Below, in pieces: positions 1 through 8,280 of a stretch of DNA of 16,821 nucleotides. The translations under genes and the position numbers were made by a program. The DNA comes from Flavobacteriales bacterium (lineage in GTDB: Bacteria > Bacteroidota > Bacteroidia > Flavobacteriales > PHOS-HE28). Under the pieces are notes generated by a model. That model had not been told where the DNA came from and did not search any database. It saw nothing but the letters and a program-made list of their open reading frames with translations. Positions within the stretch are counted from its first letter, which is position 1; every line of letters starts with the position of its first letter. The DNA is taken from the NCBI GenBank assembly GCA_008016945.1, contig SSGN01000123.1, positions 1-16,821 on the forward strand. Direction: 5' to 3'.

Positions 1-40
1 GAGGTACACCTCTTGTGGCTTTCCATTTCGCGCGATACCG

Positions 41-1723
41 ATGAAACACCTCTTATGCGGGGCGTTCTTGTTCCTGCGGATCATCGCCTTCGGGCAGTCG
101 AAGGCTGGGACGGTCGCGGCCTCGTACCATGCACCCACCTGGTCCACCCCACCGAAGCTCGTCGTCGGCATCGTAGTGGATCAGATGCGCGTGGATTACA
201 TCTACCGTTTTTGGGACAATCTCGGCGATGGTGGGTTCAAGCGGATGGTACGCGAAGGGGCTTTCATGCGTAATACCCACTACGACTACGCGCCAACGCA
301 TACCGCACCAGGTCACGCCAGCGTGTATACGGGTACCACGCCCATGCACCACGGCATCGTGGCCAACGATATGTACGTGCGCGCCACCGGCGGTGGGCTC
401 TACTGCGTCCAGGACGATGCGGTCTCCGGGGTGGGGGGCACCGGCCACAAGGGGCAACGATCGCCGTTGAACCTGCTCAGTGGCACCATCACCGATGAGC
501 TGGAACGACGTACCGAAGGGCGCTCCAAGACCATCGGTGTGGCCATGAAGGACCGAGGGGCCATCCTGCCCATCGGCCGCACCGGCGATGCCGCCTATTG
601 GTTCTTCGAAGGCACCGATGGCCAGTTCGCCACCAGCACCTGGTACATGAAGGAACTGCCCGATTGGGTGAAGACCTTCAACGCAAGGGGCCTCGCCCGG
701 AAGTACCTCAGCGAACCGTGGGACCTGCTGCTTCCGCGCGATCGGTACCATACCCCACTGCCCGACGACAACCCGTATGAGGAGCCGCTCGCCGGATCGG
801 CCAAGGCCACCCTACCCATGGACGTGAAGGCCATGTATGAGGCATCAGGCCGTAGCACCGTGTTGCTTCGGTTCATTCCCGCCAGTAACACCTACACCAC
901 GGACATGGCCCTCGCAGCGTTGGAGGGTGAAGCGATGGGCCGCGACCAAGTGACCGATCTGCTCGCCATCAGCTACAGTGCCCCCGACGAGCTCGGTCAC
1001 GAGATGGGGCCGCGTTCCCTGGAGCTGGAGGATATGTACCTCCGCCTGGATCGCGAGCTCGAGCGGTTGATGAACGCGTTGGATGCCAATGTGGGGAAGG
1101 GACAGTACACCTTGTTCCTCACCGCTGATCATGCGGTGGTGGATGTGCCGGCCTACCTGCGCGACCAGAAAGCCAGTGCCGGATACGTCGAGGTGAAAAC
1201 CCTCGTGGATCAGGTGGAGGCGGGCCTGTCCCGTAGGTTCGGGGCCGGGCATTGGGTGCGCAAGCGCCTGAAGGAACAACTCTTCCTGAACGATTCGCTC
1301 ATCGCAGCACGGGGCCTCGATCCGGTGGTGGTGCAACGCGCCGCGGCCGACGAACTCCTGAAGCACCCCCAGGTGGCCGACGCGATCACCGCGGCCGATC
1401 TAGCCCGTGATACCCATGCTTCCGGCTTGCGGCGTAGCATCCAACGTGGTTTCATGCCCATGCGTAGCGGCGACGTGTGTTATGTGATGCGCCCATCGCA
1501 CCTGGCGGCGTACGCCAATGCGAACCAGCGCGGCACGGATCATGGATCGCCGTGGAACTACGACACCAACGTGCCCCTGCTCATGGTAGGTGCCGGGGTG
1601 AAGCACGTGGAGGTGGTGCGCCGTGTCTCCATCACCGATGTGGCGCCCACCATCGCCATGATCGTGGGCTGCGCCTTGCCCGATGCCGCCATCGGCGATC
1701 CCATACCGGAGGTGTTGCGATGA
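41..1723 (+). CDS. pafA: PafA-like secreted alkaline phosphatase
   Basis: This 560-residue protein belongs to the alkaline phosphatase superfamily and resembles PafA, the periplasmic phosphomonoesterase of Bacteroidota that releases phosphate from organic esters. A signal peptide is visible at residues 1-19 (hydrophobic LLCGAFLFLRIIAF, then GQ). The two-zinc active site can be placed by spacing against PafA: D47 in VVDQMR, nucleophile T88 in PTHTAPGHAS, N109 in VANDMY, K170 and R172 in MKDRGAILP, D316 and H320 in APDELGH, D363-H364 in TADH, and H501 in GTDHGSPWNYDT. All ligands and the phosphate-binding Lys/Arg pair are present, so I expect an active enzyme. The ATG at 41 is chosen because it directly precedes the signal peptide. 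It leads a plus-strand series with the STAS-like and OmpA genes, though nothing shows a functional link. I see no Pho-type operator, and only 40 nt of upstream sequence is available. Confidence 0.93.
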   Translation: MKHLLCGAFLFLRIIAFGQSKAGTVAASYHAPTWSTPPKLVVGIVVDQMRVDYIYRFWDNLGDGGFKRMVREGAFMRNTHYDYAPTHTAPGHASVYTGTTPMHHGIVANDMYVRATGGGLYCVQDDAVSGVGGTGHKGQRSPLNLLSGTITDELERRTEGRSKTIGVAMKDRGAILPIGRTGDAAYWFFEGTDGQFATSTWYMKELPDWVKTFNARGLARKYLSEPWDLLLPRDRYHTPLPDDNPYEEPLAGSAKATLPMDVKAMYEASGRSTVLLRFIPASNTYTTDMALAALEGEAMGRDQVTDLLAISYSAPDELGHEMGPRSLELEDMYLRLDRELERLMNALDANVGKGQYTLFLTADHAVVDVPAYLRDQKASAGYVEVKTLVDQVEAGLSRRFGAGHWVRKRLKEQLFLNDSLIAARGLDPVVVQRAAADELLKHPQVADAITAADLARDTHASGLRRSIQRGFMPMRSGDVCYVMRPSHLAAYANANQRGTDHGSPWNYDTNVPLLMVGAGVKHVEVVRRVSITDVAPTIAMIVGCALPDAAIGDPIPEVLR

Positions 1724-1798
1724 CCATGGTGGAGAACCTTGTGGATGATCCATCCCCAAGGTGGGAGGATGGGTGTGGAATATGAAGTAGGTTGCGCC

Positions 1799-2215
1799 AT
1801 GCAAGAGCCGGGGCACTCGCCATTTGAGCAGCCGTTCGAGTTGTGGCGGGAGGAGGGTATGCTTCATTTCGTGCTTGCACCCGGTGCACGGGTCGATACC
1901 CGCCATATGAAGGAGTTCATCCGGCTGGTGGCCGCGCTGGATCGGAGCGGACGCGCCCCCGTGGTGATGGAGTTCAATGCCCAAGCGGTGGTCGCCGACG
2001 AGGCCCGCGCGTTGCTGCGCCGTGTGTGTGGCGAACAGGGCCATCCGGTGGCCGTGCTGGCTCTGGACCTTCCCGGGCGGAAGCAAGCGGAACTGTTCAA
2101 ATACATGGAACGACCGGCGTTCCCGTTCCAGGTCTTCGGGTCGCGCCCCGAGGCGGAGCGCTGGGCCTCGGACCGCTGTACGCGATCGTGTCGGGCGCCG
2201 GAGTTGGATCGTTGA
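1799..2215 (+). CDS. STAS-like / DUF7793-type small cytosolic protein
   Basis: This 138-residue protein has no signal peptide or membrane segment. Its layout recalls the small STAS/SpoIIAA-like proteins of Bacteroidota (DUF7793 type): an N-terminal strand pair (FELWREEGMLHFVLAPGARV, residues 13-32), a helix (TRHMKEFIRLVAAL), a strand VVMEFNA, a helix ADEARALLRRVCG, a strand VAVLALDL, and the C-terminal FPFQVFGSRPEAERWAS typical of the group. Members have no firmly established biochemical role, so I assign none. The start is uncertain: ATG at 1799 fits the family's short N-terminus, while in-frame starts at 1769 (ATG), 1745 (ATG) or 1739 (TTG) would add 10-20 unconserved residues. It lies 75 nt after the phosphatase and 62 nt before the OmpA-like gene, all on the same strand. 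The last residues (RCTRSCRAPELDR) look like an unconserved tail. Confidence 0.72.
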   Translation: MQEPGHSPFEQPFELWREEGMLHFVLAPGARVDTRHMKEFIRLVAALDRSGRAPVVMEFNAQAVVADEARALLRRVCGEQGHPVAVLALDLPGRKQAELFKYMERPAFPFQVFGSRPEAERWASDRCTRSCRAPELDR

Positions 2216-2277
2216 GATCTTTTCGCCATTTCCGCTGGACCGGCCTTGGACAGCCCGGTAGCTTCGTGCCTTGTAAC

Positions 2278-3615
2278 ATGGGCCGTTCCCTCCTGTACTC
2301 GCTGTTCTTCGCGGTGCTCACCCTTGAGGTGGCGGCGCAATCACCGCTGCGGCTGGTGGGTGAAAGCGTGGATGGGGATGTGATCGTGGAGGGGCGCTCG
2401 GACGATCCCACGGCCCCCGCGCCTTTGTTCCAGGCGGTATGGCGGAGCGTTGCCGGACCGGCCACCCAGTTCCGCATCCAACGCACTGCCCAGCCCGATG
2501 GGGTGTCGGACCTGCGCCTGGATCGTCTGCTGGAGGCCGCCATCGGCGCATACCTCGACCCACGGGTCCGATTCACCCGACAGGGGGTGGTTTGCGACGT
2601 ACCCATCGCACAGCTCGTGGCCGAGATCGATGCCATGGTGCGCGCGGCGGAGAAGGACCTTGGCGCATCGACCGGGTTCACCGGGTTGAGCGAGTCCACA
2701 CGTGTGCAGCTATCCCGTCTCACCCATATCGATTGGAGCCAGGCGCGTTATGGCGTGGATGCCGGCGAGGAGCAGGATAAGTACCTGGCCATCTACTACT
2801 ACGTACGTACACAACGCGAAGAGCTCGAGCGGCAGCTGCGTGCGGACCTTTTGCCGTTGGCTGCGGTGTCGGTGTTCGGAGAGGTGGGGTCGGACGCGCG
2901 TTCCCAAGTCCTGATCAACTCCACCTGCGGAACCGTGTTCGACGAAGAGAACTACCTCTGTGCCTTGGATCTGCAACTGGCCGATACCGGCCATGGTGGC
3001 ATTGATCCGGAGCTGGCATCCCGCCTGGTGGAGGGAATGACCGCGAACGTGAACGCCCCGCCGAGCGATACGCCAGAGGTGGTGCCGACCCGGATCCGCA
3101 AGCGCGATCGATGGCTCAAGGCCGAACTCGATGCGATCAACGACCGGATCGACCGCATGGATCAACGGAAGGAGCTCTGGAGCATCCGCGATCGGATGGA
3201 GGATATCGAGGACCGGTTGACCGGATTGGAGCTCGAGGTGCGCGAAGACCTTGGGACCCGCGCCCCGGAGAACCCCGCAGCGGACCTCAGCGACCTGGTC
3301 GGGCAGAACATCACGGTGCGGTTCCAACGGGGATCCGTACGGCTCGATGCCGAACACCGGGTGTTGCTCAACGAGGTGTTCGAACAGCTCGCGCGTGTAC
3401 CGGAACATAGGGTGTTGATCACCGGGTATAGCGATCGGAGCGGCGATCCCGCGATCAACCTGCGGCTGAGCGAACAGCGGGCCCGTGCCGTACGGAACTA
3501 CCTGTTGCAACGCGGCATCCACGGCGACCGGCTCATGGTCAATTTCTACGGCGACAGCCGGAGCCTGCGCCGTGATCCGAGCGAACGTCGCGTGGAGGTG
3601 GAGTGGATCCGGTAG
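2278..3615 (+). CDS. Secreted OmpA-family protein with coiled coil
   Basis: This 445-residue protein has an N-terminal signal peptide (MGRSLLYSLFFAVLTLEVAAQ, cleavage near residue 20) and a C-terminal OmpA-like peptidoglycan-binding domain at about residues 344-444. The signature runs ITGYSDRSGDPAINLRLSEQ followed by RARAVRNYLLQRGI; D386 and R401 occupy the positions that bind diaminopimelate in OmpA domains. Residues 275-325 are a charged heptad-like stretch (LKAELDAINDRIDRMDQRKE and onward), probably a coiled coil. The middle part (about 25-265) contains three cysteines (C106, C217, C228) and matches no family I recognise. The likely role is an envelope protein anchored to the cell wall from the periplasmic side, although an outer-membrane barrel is not evident. 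The reading frame is open back to 1843, but the ATG at 2278 directly precedes the signal peptide. The gene ends 28 nt from the convergent histidine-kinase gene, with no clear terminator between. Confidence 0.88.
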   Translation: MGRSLLYSLFFAVLTLEVAAQSPLRLVGESVDGDVIVEGRSDDPTAPAPLFQAVWRSVAGPATQFRIQRTAQPDGVSDLRLDRLLEAAIGAYLDPRVRFTRQGVVCDVPIAQLVAEIDAMVRAAEKDLGASTGFTGLSESTRVQLSRLTHIDWSQARYGVDAGEEQDKYLAIYYYVRTQREELERQLRADLLPLAAVSVFGEVGSDARSQVLINSTCGTVFDEENYLCALDLQLADTGHGGIDPELASRLVEGMTANVNAPPSDTPEVVPTRIRKRDRWLKAELDAINDRIDRMDQRKELWSIRDRMEDIEDRLTGLELEVREDLGTRAPENPAADLSDLVGQNITVRFQRGSVRLDAEHRVLLNEVFEQLARVPEHRVLITGYSDRSGDPAINLRLSEQRARAVRNYLLQRGIHGDRLMVNFYGDSRSLRRDPSERRVEVEWIR

Positions 3616-3643
3616 GGGAGGTGGCCAGCGGCCGTGCCGGCGG

Positions 3644-5392
3644 TCATTCCAACGGCTCGCTGCCGTGCTCCGTGATCAACACGGCCGACGATCGCTGCAT
3701 GCGGAAGAGCACCTCGAACTGCACCCCGGGGTCGGTCTGGATGTGGAACGAACCATCCAACTGATCACTCAGGGCCTCGACGATCTCCAGGCCGAGTTTT
3801 CCCGCGCCCTGGTTGGATCCTTCGGTAAGGCCCCGGCCATTGTCCTTCACCGTGAGGCGGTGAAGGTCGCCGTCCACGGCCCGCACTTTGATCTCCACAT
3901 GCCCACCGGTGGCGTACGGGAAGGCATGTTGGTAGGTGTTGCCCACCAATTCGCACAGGATGATGCCCAGTTCGATGGCCGTGTCCTGATCGGCCTTGAT
4001 GCCATCGGTGTCGATCTCGTGGCTCACCGCCTTGCTCTGTGGAGCGTACAGGTCGGCAAGGGCTTTCACCAGGCCTTGGAAGAATCGACCCAGGTCCACG
4101 TTGCGCAGGTCGCTCAGGTCATAGAGCTTGTGGTGCACCAAGGCGATGGTGTCGATCCGTCGCTTACCCCGGAGGAATTCGGCCTTCACCGCATCATCGT
4201 CCAGCCGGGTGGCCTGCAGGTTCAGCAGGCTGCTCACCACCTGGAGGTTGTTCTTCACCCGGTGGTGCACCTCCCGGTTCAGCACTTCGCGTTCGCCCAG
4301 GGCCTTGGCCAGTTTCAACTCCTGTGATCGGTTGCGTTTGGCTTGTTTCCGGATCCGCTCGTCGGAGAGTCGTTTGCGGTTCCACGCCCAGAGGAGCAGA
4401 GCGGTCAAGGCCGTGAGCAGGATCGCAGCGATGACCAATGCGGTGCGTTCCGGACCCAACCACGGCGACAGTCCCGCCGGGTCGATCACCACGCCGAGGA
4501 GCAAGGGCTGGCCGTGGAGCACGTATTCGCGCACCTGGGCCAGTCGACTTTCGCCGTTGACCTGAATGGTGAACGGCCCGCTCGTCTTGTGCGCGAGCCA
4601 AGCCGCCAGGGCAGCGCGTTCGTCCGCCACGATCCCGTGTTGGTCGCTGGTGGTGTCCATGTGCAGCAGGGAGCTTCCTTGGTCGTTCACCAGCAACATG
4701 CCGGGCCTGAGATCCGAGCTCCGATGCGTATCCAACCAGGGACTGCGCGTTACATCCACGGTGAATTGGATGATCCGATACGGTTCGGTGGGTCGGTGCG
4801 CGCGGATCAGGTAGGATAGTTGCAGCAGCGGCGTGCGCAGGGGATCCACGGCGTTCAAGGTCCATATCGGCTCGTTCCGTGTATCCTCAAGGGCCTTGCT
4901 GAACCAGACGCGCTCGCGCGGGTCGTGGTCCTGGTCGTGCAGCCAAGGCCCGCGGGTCATCGGATGCCCACGTTCGCCCGCGTACGCCACACGGATGGGC
5001 GGTCCGTCCTTCGAACCGGTGGCCACCCGGCTCAGGATGTATTCGGTCCCGTTCCGCAGCATGGCAAGCTCGTTCCCCGTTTCGTCGGCCAGGCGGATCG
5101 CCACGATCGGCCAGTGCGAGTCGAGCAGCGGGAACCAGCGTTCGTAGAGCAGTGCGGAGTCCGGAAGGTCCACCGCAGCGGCTTCTTCGCGCAGGTCTTC
5201 CACCAGCTCCTTGAAGAAACAATCCAGCCGCACCTGCACCATCTGCTGAACGTTCATCAGGGCCAGCTCGCTCAACTCCATCCGGCGCTGTTCTACCTTG
5301 CGGAAGCCCCAGATGATGGCCCCTGCGGCCAGCGCCAGCACGCATGCGATGTAGACGAACTGGCGGTTCCCGGATCGAGGCGTGGTGGTCAT
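3644..5392 (-). CDS. Membrane sensor histidine kinase, HisKA_2 type
   Basis: This 582-residue protein has TM helix 1 at about residues 11-29 (FVYIACVLALAAGAIIWGF), an extracytoplasmic sensor at about 31-312, TM helix 2 at about 316-336, and a cytoplasmic kinase core. The sensor contains DPRERVWFSKAL (157-168), which resembles double-Cache domains. The core starts with the HisKA_2 motif EVHHRVKNNLQVVSSLLNLQ (374-393), whose H376/H377 pair holds the phosphoacceptor, probably H377. It continues with an HATPase domain: N-box ELVGNTYQHAF (N485), G1 box DNGRG (517-521) and GKLGLEIV (531-538). All catalytic boxes are intact. No receiver domain or response-regulator gene is nearby, so the partner is encoded elsewhere. 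The frame stays open upstream to 5974, but the ATG at 5392 precedes TM1 and overlaps the aldolase stop in an ATGA junction, indicating translational coupling. The ligand is unknown. Confidence 0.92.
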   Translation of the reverse strand: MTTTPRSGNRQFVYIACVLALAAGAIIWGFRKVEQRRMELSELALMNVQQMVQVRLDCFFKELVEDLREEAAAVDLPDSALLYERWFPLLDSHWPIVAIRLADETGNELAMLRNGTEYILSRVATGSKDGPPIRVAYAGERGHPMTRGPWLHDQDHDPRERVWFSKALEDTRNEPIWTLNAVDPLRTPLLQLSYLIRAHRPTEPYRIIQFTVDVTRSPWLDTHRSSDLRPGMLLVNDQGSSLLHMDTTSDQHGIVADERAALAAWLAHKTSGPFTIQVNGESRLAQVREYVLHGQPLLLGVVIDPAGLSPWLGPERTALVIAAILLTALTALLLWAWNRKRLSDERIRKQAKRNRSQELKLAKALGEREVLNREVHHRVKNNLQVVSSLLNLQATRLDDDAVKAEFLRGKRRIDTIALVHHKLYDLSDLRNVDLGRFFQGLVKALADLYAPQSKAVSHEIDTDGIKADQDTAIELGIILCELVGNTYQHAFPYATGGHVEIKVRAVDGDLHRLTVKDNGRGLTEGSNQGAGKLGLEIVEALSDQLDGSFHIQTDPGVQFEVLFRMQRSSAVLITEHGSEPLE

Positions 5393-6414
5393 GGAACGAA
5401 CGAAGCTATGGCCTTCAACGCTTGTTCCACGCCCGCTGCATCCACATCGAGGTGCGTTACCATGCGCACCATGCCCGGACCGAAGGCCATGGCCCGGACC
5501 TGATGCCGCTGCAGATGCTGCAAGAAGCCGTCCAGGTCTTCCGCACGACACAGGGTGGCCACCACGATATTGGTCTCCACGGGCATCACGTGCTGTACGT
5601 AGGATCGGGCTTCGAGCCCGGCCGCCAACGCGGAGGCATGGGCGTGGTCCGTGGCCAGGCGCTCCACGTGGTGGTCCAGGGCATACAGCCCGGCCGCGGC
5701 GATGATCCCCGCCTGCCGCATGCCACCGCCCCATCTTTTCCGGACCCGGCGCGCTTCGTGGATCGATGCCTTGTTGCCGACGAGCACACTGCCCACGGGG
5801 GCGCCCAGGCCTTTGCTCAGGCAGATCGAGATCGTGTCGAAGACCGCACCCCATTCCGCCGGACGGTGGCCATCGGCGGCCATCGCATTGAAGATGCGGG
5901 CACCATCGAGGTGTAGGGCCAGGTCGTGCTTGACGCATACCGCGCGGATCCGTTCCACCTCGCTCAGGGCCCACACGCTGCCGCCTCCGCGGTTGCTCGT
6001 GTTCTCCACGTTCACCAGCCGCGTGCGGGCCAGGTGCGGGTTGTCGGGGTCGTTGATGGCTCCGGCCACTTGTTCCGCGGTGAACCGGCCACGATCGGCC
6101 GCGACGAACCGGACACTGACCCCGCTGTTCGCCATCAGGCCCCCGCCCTCGTAGCGGTAGATGTGCGCGCCCTCCTCGCAGATCACCTCGTCACCCGGAC
6201 GCGTGTGCAGGTTCAACGCGATCTGGTTGGTCATGGTGCCGCTGGAGCAGAACAGCCCAACCTCTTTGCCGAAGAGCAGGGCGAGGCGCGCTTCCAGGGC
6301 CGCGACCGTGGGGTCTTCGCCGAAGACATCGTCGCCCACTTCGGCGGCGGCCATGGCGGCACGCATGCCTGGCGTTGGGCGCGTAACGGTGTCGGAACGC
6401 AGGTCCACGAGCAT
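5389..6414 (-). CDS. ltaE: Low-specificity L-threonine aldolase
   Basis: This is a 341-residue PLP enzyme of the beta-eliminating lyase (fold type I) group, expected to cleave L-threonine or L-allo-threonine to glycine and acetaldehyde in the cytosol. The start [18 protein letters not shown] is the family hallmark. PLP-site residues can be seen: H84 (stacks on the ring, in [13 protein letters not shown]), D170 and R173 in [10 protein letters not shown], and the Schiff-base lysine K201 in [12 protein letters not shown]. The length matches the family (about 330-350). It lies 22 nt downstream of the methyltransferase and overlaps the histidine kinase start by 4 nt, so it belongs to the minus-strand operon. 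Exact stereospecificity cannot be read from the sequence. Confidence 0.94.
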   Translation of the reverse strand: MLVDLRSDTVTRPTPGMRAAMAAAEVGDDVFGEDPTVAALEARLALLFGKEVGLFCSSGTMTNQIALNLHTRPGDEVICEEGAHIYRYEGGGLMANSGVSVRFVAADRGRFTAEQVAGAINDPDNPHLARTRLVNVENTSNRGGGSVWALSEVERIRAVCVKHDLALHLDGARIFNAMAADGHRPAEWGAVFDTISICLSKGLGAPVGSVLVGNKASIHEARRVRKRWGGGMRQAGIIAAAGLYALDHHVERLATDHAHASALAAGLEARSYVQHVMPVETNIVVATLCRAEDLDGFLQHLQRHQVRAMAFGPGMVRMVTHLDVDAAGVEQALKAIASFVP

Positions 6415-6436
6415 GGCCGCAAGATAGCCGTGGCGC

Positions 6437-7078
6437 TCACTTCCTCCGGCTCACCAGCAGCCCATCGCGCAGGGGCAGCAGCACGCTTTGCAGCCGTTCG
6501 TCGGTGCTCACTCTTCGTGCATAGGCCGCGAGCCCGCGGGTATCACCGTCGTGAGCCGGGGCTTCGGCGAGCACCTTGCCGTTCCATAACACGTTGTCCG
6601 CGATGATCAGCCCACCGGTGTTCATGCGATCGATCACCAGGTCGAGGTAGCGGATGTAGTTCGATTTGTCCGCATCGATGAAGACCAGGTCGAACCGCCC
6701 TTCGATGCGCGGGATCACGTCCAACGCCGGTGCGATGTGCTGCCGGATACGATGGGTGTACCCGGCCTTCCGGAAGTAACGGTCGGCCATGGCGGCCACG
6801 GGGTTGAAGATGTCGATGGTGTGCAAGATGCCATCGGGGGCCAGGCCTTCGGCGAGGCACAACGCGCTGTAGCCCGTGAACGTGCCGATCTCCAGGGCCA
6901 GTGTGGGGCGCACGAGGTGGCTGAGCAGGCTGAGGAATCGCCCTTGCACGTGTCCGCTGAGCATGTTGGGCAGGTCGGTGGTGGCCTGTGTTTCCGCGGC
7001 GAGTTCGCGCAAGTGGTCGGGCTCGGGTGCGGTGTTCGCTTCGGCGTAGCGCTCCAACGCGGGGTCGAGGAATGGCAT
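6437..7078 (-). CDS. Class I SAM-dependent O-methyltransferase (Methyltransf_3)
   Basis: This 213-residue cytosolic enzyme belongs to the cation-dependent O-methyltransferase family related to catechol and caffeoyl-CoA methyltransferases. The SAM-binding motif I is ALEIGTFTGYSALCLAEGL (61-79), followed by an acidic ribose-binding strand LHTIDI (85-90). The metal-site residues typical of the family are D135 in VFIDADKSNY and D161-N162 in IIADNVLWNGKV. Bacterial members methylate small phenolic or other hydroxylated compounds; the substrate here is unknown. Its ATG overlaps the stop of the upstream Kelch-protein gene by one base (TGATG), which indicates coupled translation, and the aldolase follows after 22 nt. 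The pairing with a secreted Kelch protein is not a known functional partnership. Confidence 0.92.
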   Translation of the reverse strand: MPFLDPALERYAEANTAPEPDHLRELAAETQATTDLPNMLSGHVQGRFLSLLSHLVRPTLALEIGTFTGYSALCLAEGLAPDGILHTIDIFNPVAAMADRYFRKAGYTHRIRQHIAPALDVIPRIEGRFDLVFIDADKSNYIRYLDLVIDRMNTGGLIIADNVLWNGKVLAEAPAHDGDTRGLAAYARRVSTDERLQSVLLPLRDGLLVSRRK

Positions 7079-8274
7079 CAGGGTAGTTTGGTCAGCGATC
7101 CGTGCAGGCGCAAGGGTCCGTGGTGCGCAACGAACATATAGCGGCCGGGCGCCAGGTGTTCAACAGCGATGGGCGAGCCCTTGTCCACCTGCTGCTCACC
7201 CACCGACCGGCCCGTGGCATCCCGGATGGTGACACGCGCGTTCGGCCAGGATCCCGGCCAGCTCACCATCACGCTGCCGCTCGTAGGGTTGGGGTACAGC
7301 TCCATCAGGCCTTGTCCTGCTTCGTGGATCCCAACGGGGAAGTCCAGCCGCCACCAGTCCTTGCGTCGCGTGAAGTCCTGACCCAGGCCGAGGCCGAAGA
7401 AGAAGGTGTTGGTCCAACTGTCGGGTGCATCGATGCCTGCACCCACGCCACCACGCCGTGGCCCGCCCGGGAACGGCGGAAGCGCTGACCAGGAACCGGT
7501 GGATCCGTTCCACGTGTCGGCGTGGAAGGTGGTGTCACCGTCGGCGCCACCCACCAAGGTCATCACGGTGTGGGTGCCACCTTTCATGCCGTAACGCGGT
7601 GCGGGCAGTGGTGTACCGGTATGGTACTGCCCGGTCTCGAACCAGACGGGATAGCTCCAGGCATCGCTGAGCGCTGTGCCGGTGGAATCCGCTCCACCTA
7701 CGATCAGCATCCCGCCGCCATCCTGAAGGGCCGTGGCGCGATGGCGCGAAGGGCCGGGTACGGGAGCGATCCGCTCCCACGTGTCGGTGGCCGGATGGTA
7801 CTTCCAGGCTTCCTTGGTCGGTACGCCGCTGGCCAGCATCCCCGTGGCCACGATGCCGTAGCCCCAACCTTCCACCGCGGTGGCGGCGTAGCGTGCCTCA
7901 GCAGGCATGGAACTCTTCTGCTGCCATTGGTCGCTCTGTGGATCGTAGGCCCACAGCTCCGCCAACGCGCCGTTCGCATCCACACCGCCGAACACGTATC
8001 CCACACCGTTCACCGTGAACGCCGCGCAGTACTGGCGCGGCGTGGCGGGCATGCTCGCCATGGCTTGCCAGGTGCCGGCCTGCGTGTCGAAGCACCACCA
8101 ATCGTTGGTCAGACCCCAACCCACCTCCATGCCGGTGCCCACGTGGATCCTGTTGCCGATGCTGAACGCTGCGGCATCATCCCGCGCCGTGCCGGGGAAG
8201 TCGGGAAGCTGTTGCCAGACCTGGGCGTGTAGTGCGGTGCCGAGGACCAGCAGCAGGGGCAGGAGGGGACGCAT
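7078..8274 (-). CDS. Kelch-repeat protein with T9SS sorting domain
   Basis: This 398-residue protein is predicted to be secreted. A signal peptide is seen at residues 1-18 (MRPLLPLLLVLGTALHAQ). Residues 19-310 form Kelch-type beta-propeller repeats, recognised by recurring units such as DDAAAFSIGNRIHVGTG, RQYCAAFTVNGVGYVFGG, RYAATAVEGWGYGIVATG and RHRATALQDGGGMLIVGG, each followed by W.Y/DP..D.W-like strands (WAYDPQSDQW, WKYHPATDTW). The C-terminus (about 322-398) is a T9SS type A sorting domain with ELYPNPTSGSVMVSW, RDATGR and LAPGRYMFV. This predicts export through the outer membrane by T9SS and surface attachment or release. Ligand or enzymatic activity is not evident; Kelch propellers mostly bind proteins or sugars. 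It starts 6 nt after the upstream T9SS gene and overlaps the methyltransferase gene by 1 nt. Confidence 0.9.
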   Translation of the reverse strand: MRPLLPLLLVLGTALHAQVWQQLPDFPGTARDDAAAFSIGNRIHVGTGMEVGWGLTNDWWCFDTQAGTWQAMASMPATPRQYCAAFTVNGVGYVFGGVDANGALAELWAYDPQSDQWQQKSSMPAEARYAATAVEGWGYGIVATGMLASGVPTKEAWKYHPATDTWERIAPVPGPSRHRATALQDGGGMLIVGGADSTGTALSDAWSYPVWFETGQYHTGTPLPAPRYGMKGGTHTVMTLVGGADGDTTFHADTWNGSTGSWSALPPFPGGPRRGGVGAGIDAPDSWTNTFFFGLGLGQDFTRRKDWWRLDFPVGIHEAGQGLMELYPNPTSGSVMVSWPGSWPNARVTIRDATGRSVGEQQVDKGSPIAVEHLAPGRYMFVAHHGPLRLHGSLTKLP

Positions 8275-8280
8275 CCGGGG

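Noticed and set aside
1..40. Promoter or GAGGT-AC-ACCTC palindrome operator for the phosphatase gene
   Set aside because: No box fits TAnnTTTG at the right distance, the arms are only 5 bp, and the true upstream region lies outside the window.
1737..1761. Hairpin CCTTG...TGGATGATCCA...CAAGG after the phosphatase gene, considered as a terminator
   Set aside because: The stem is interrupted and there is no T-run after it; the genes on both sides are on the same strand and may be co-transcribed.
1843..2277. N-terminal extension of the OmpA-family protein to 1843
   Set aside because: It overlaps the STAS-like gene in another frame, and the signal peptide begins at 2278.
3616..3643. Possible bidirectional terminator between the convergent OmpA and kinase genes
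   Set aside because: The 28-nt gap is GC-rich with only short self-complementary pieces such as GGCC-AGC-GGCC, and has no T-tract.
5393..5974. Upstream extension of the histidine-kinase frame to 5974
   Set aside because: The extra 194 residues lie inside the threonine aldolase gene in another frame and are low-complexity in character. The ATG at 5392 directly precedes the first membrane helix.
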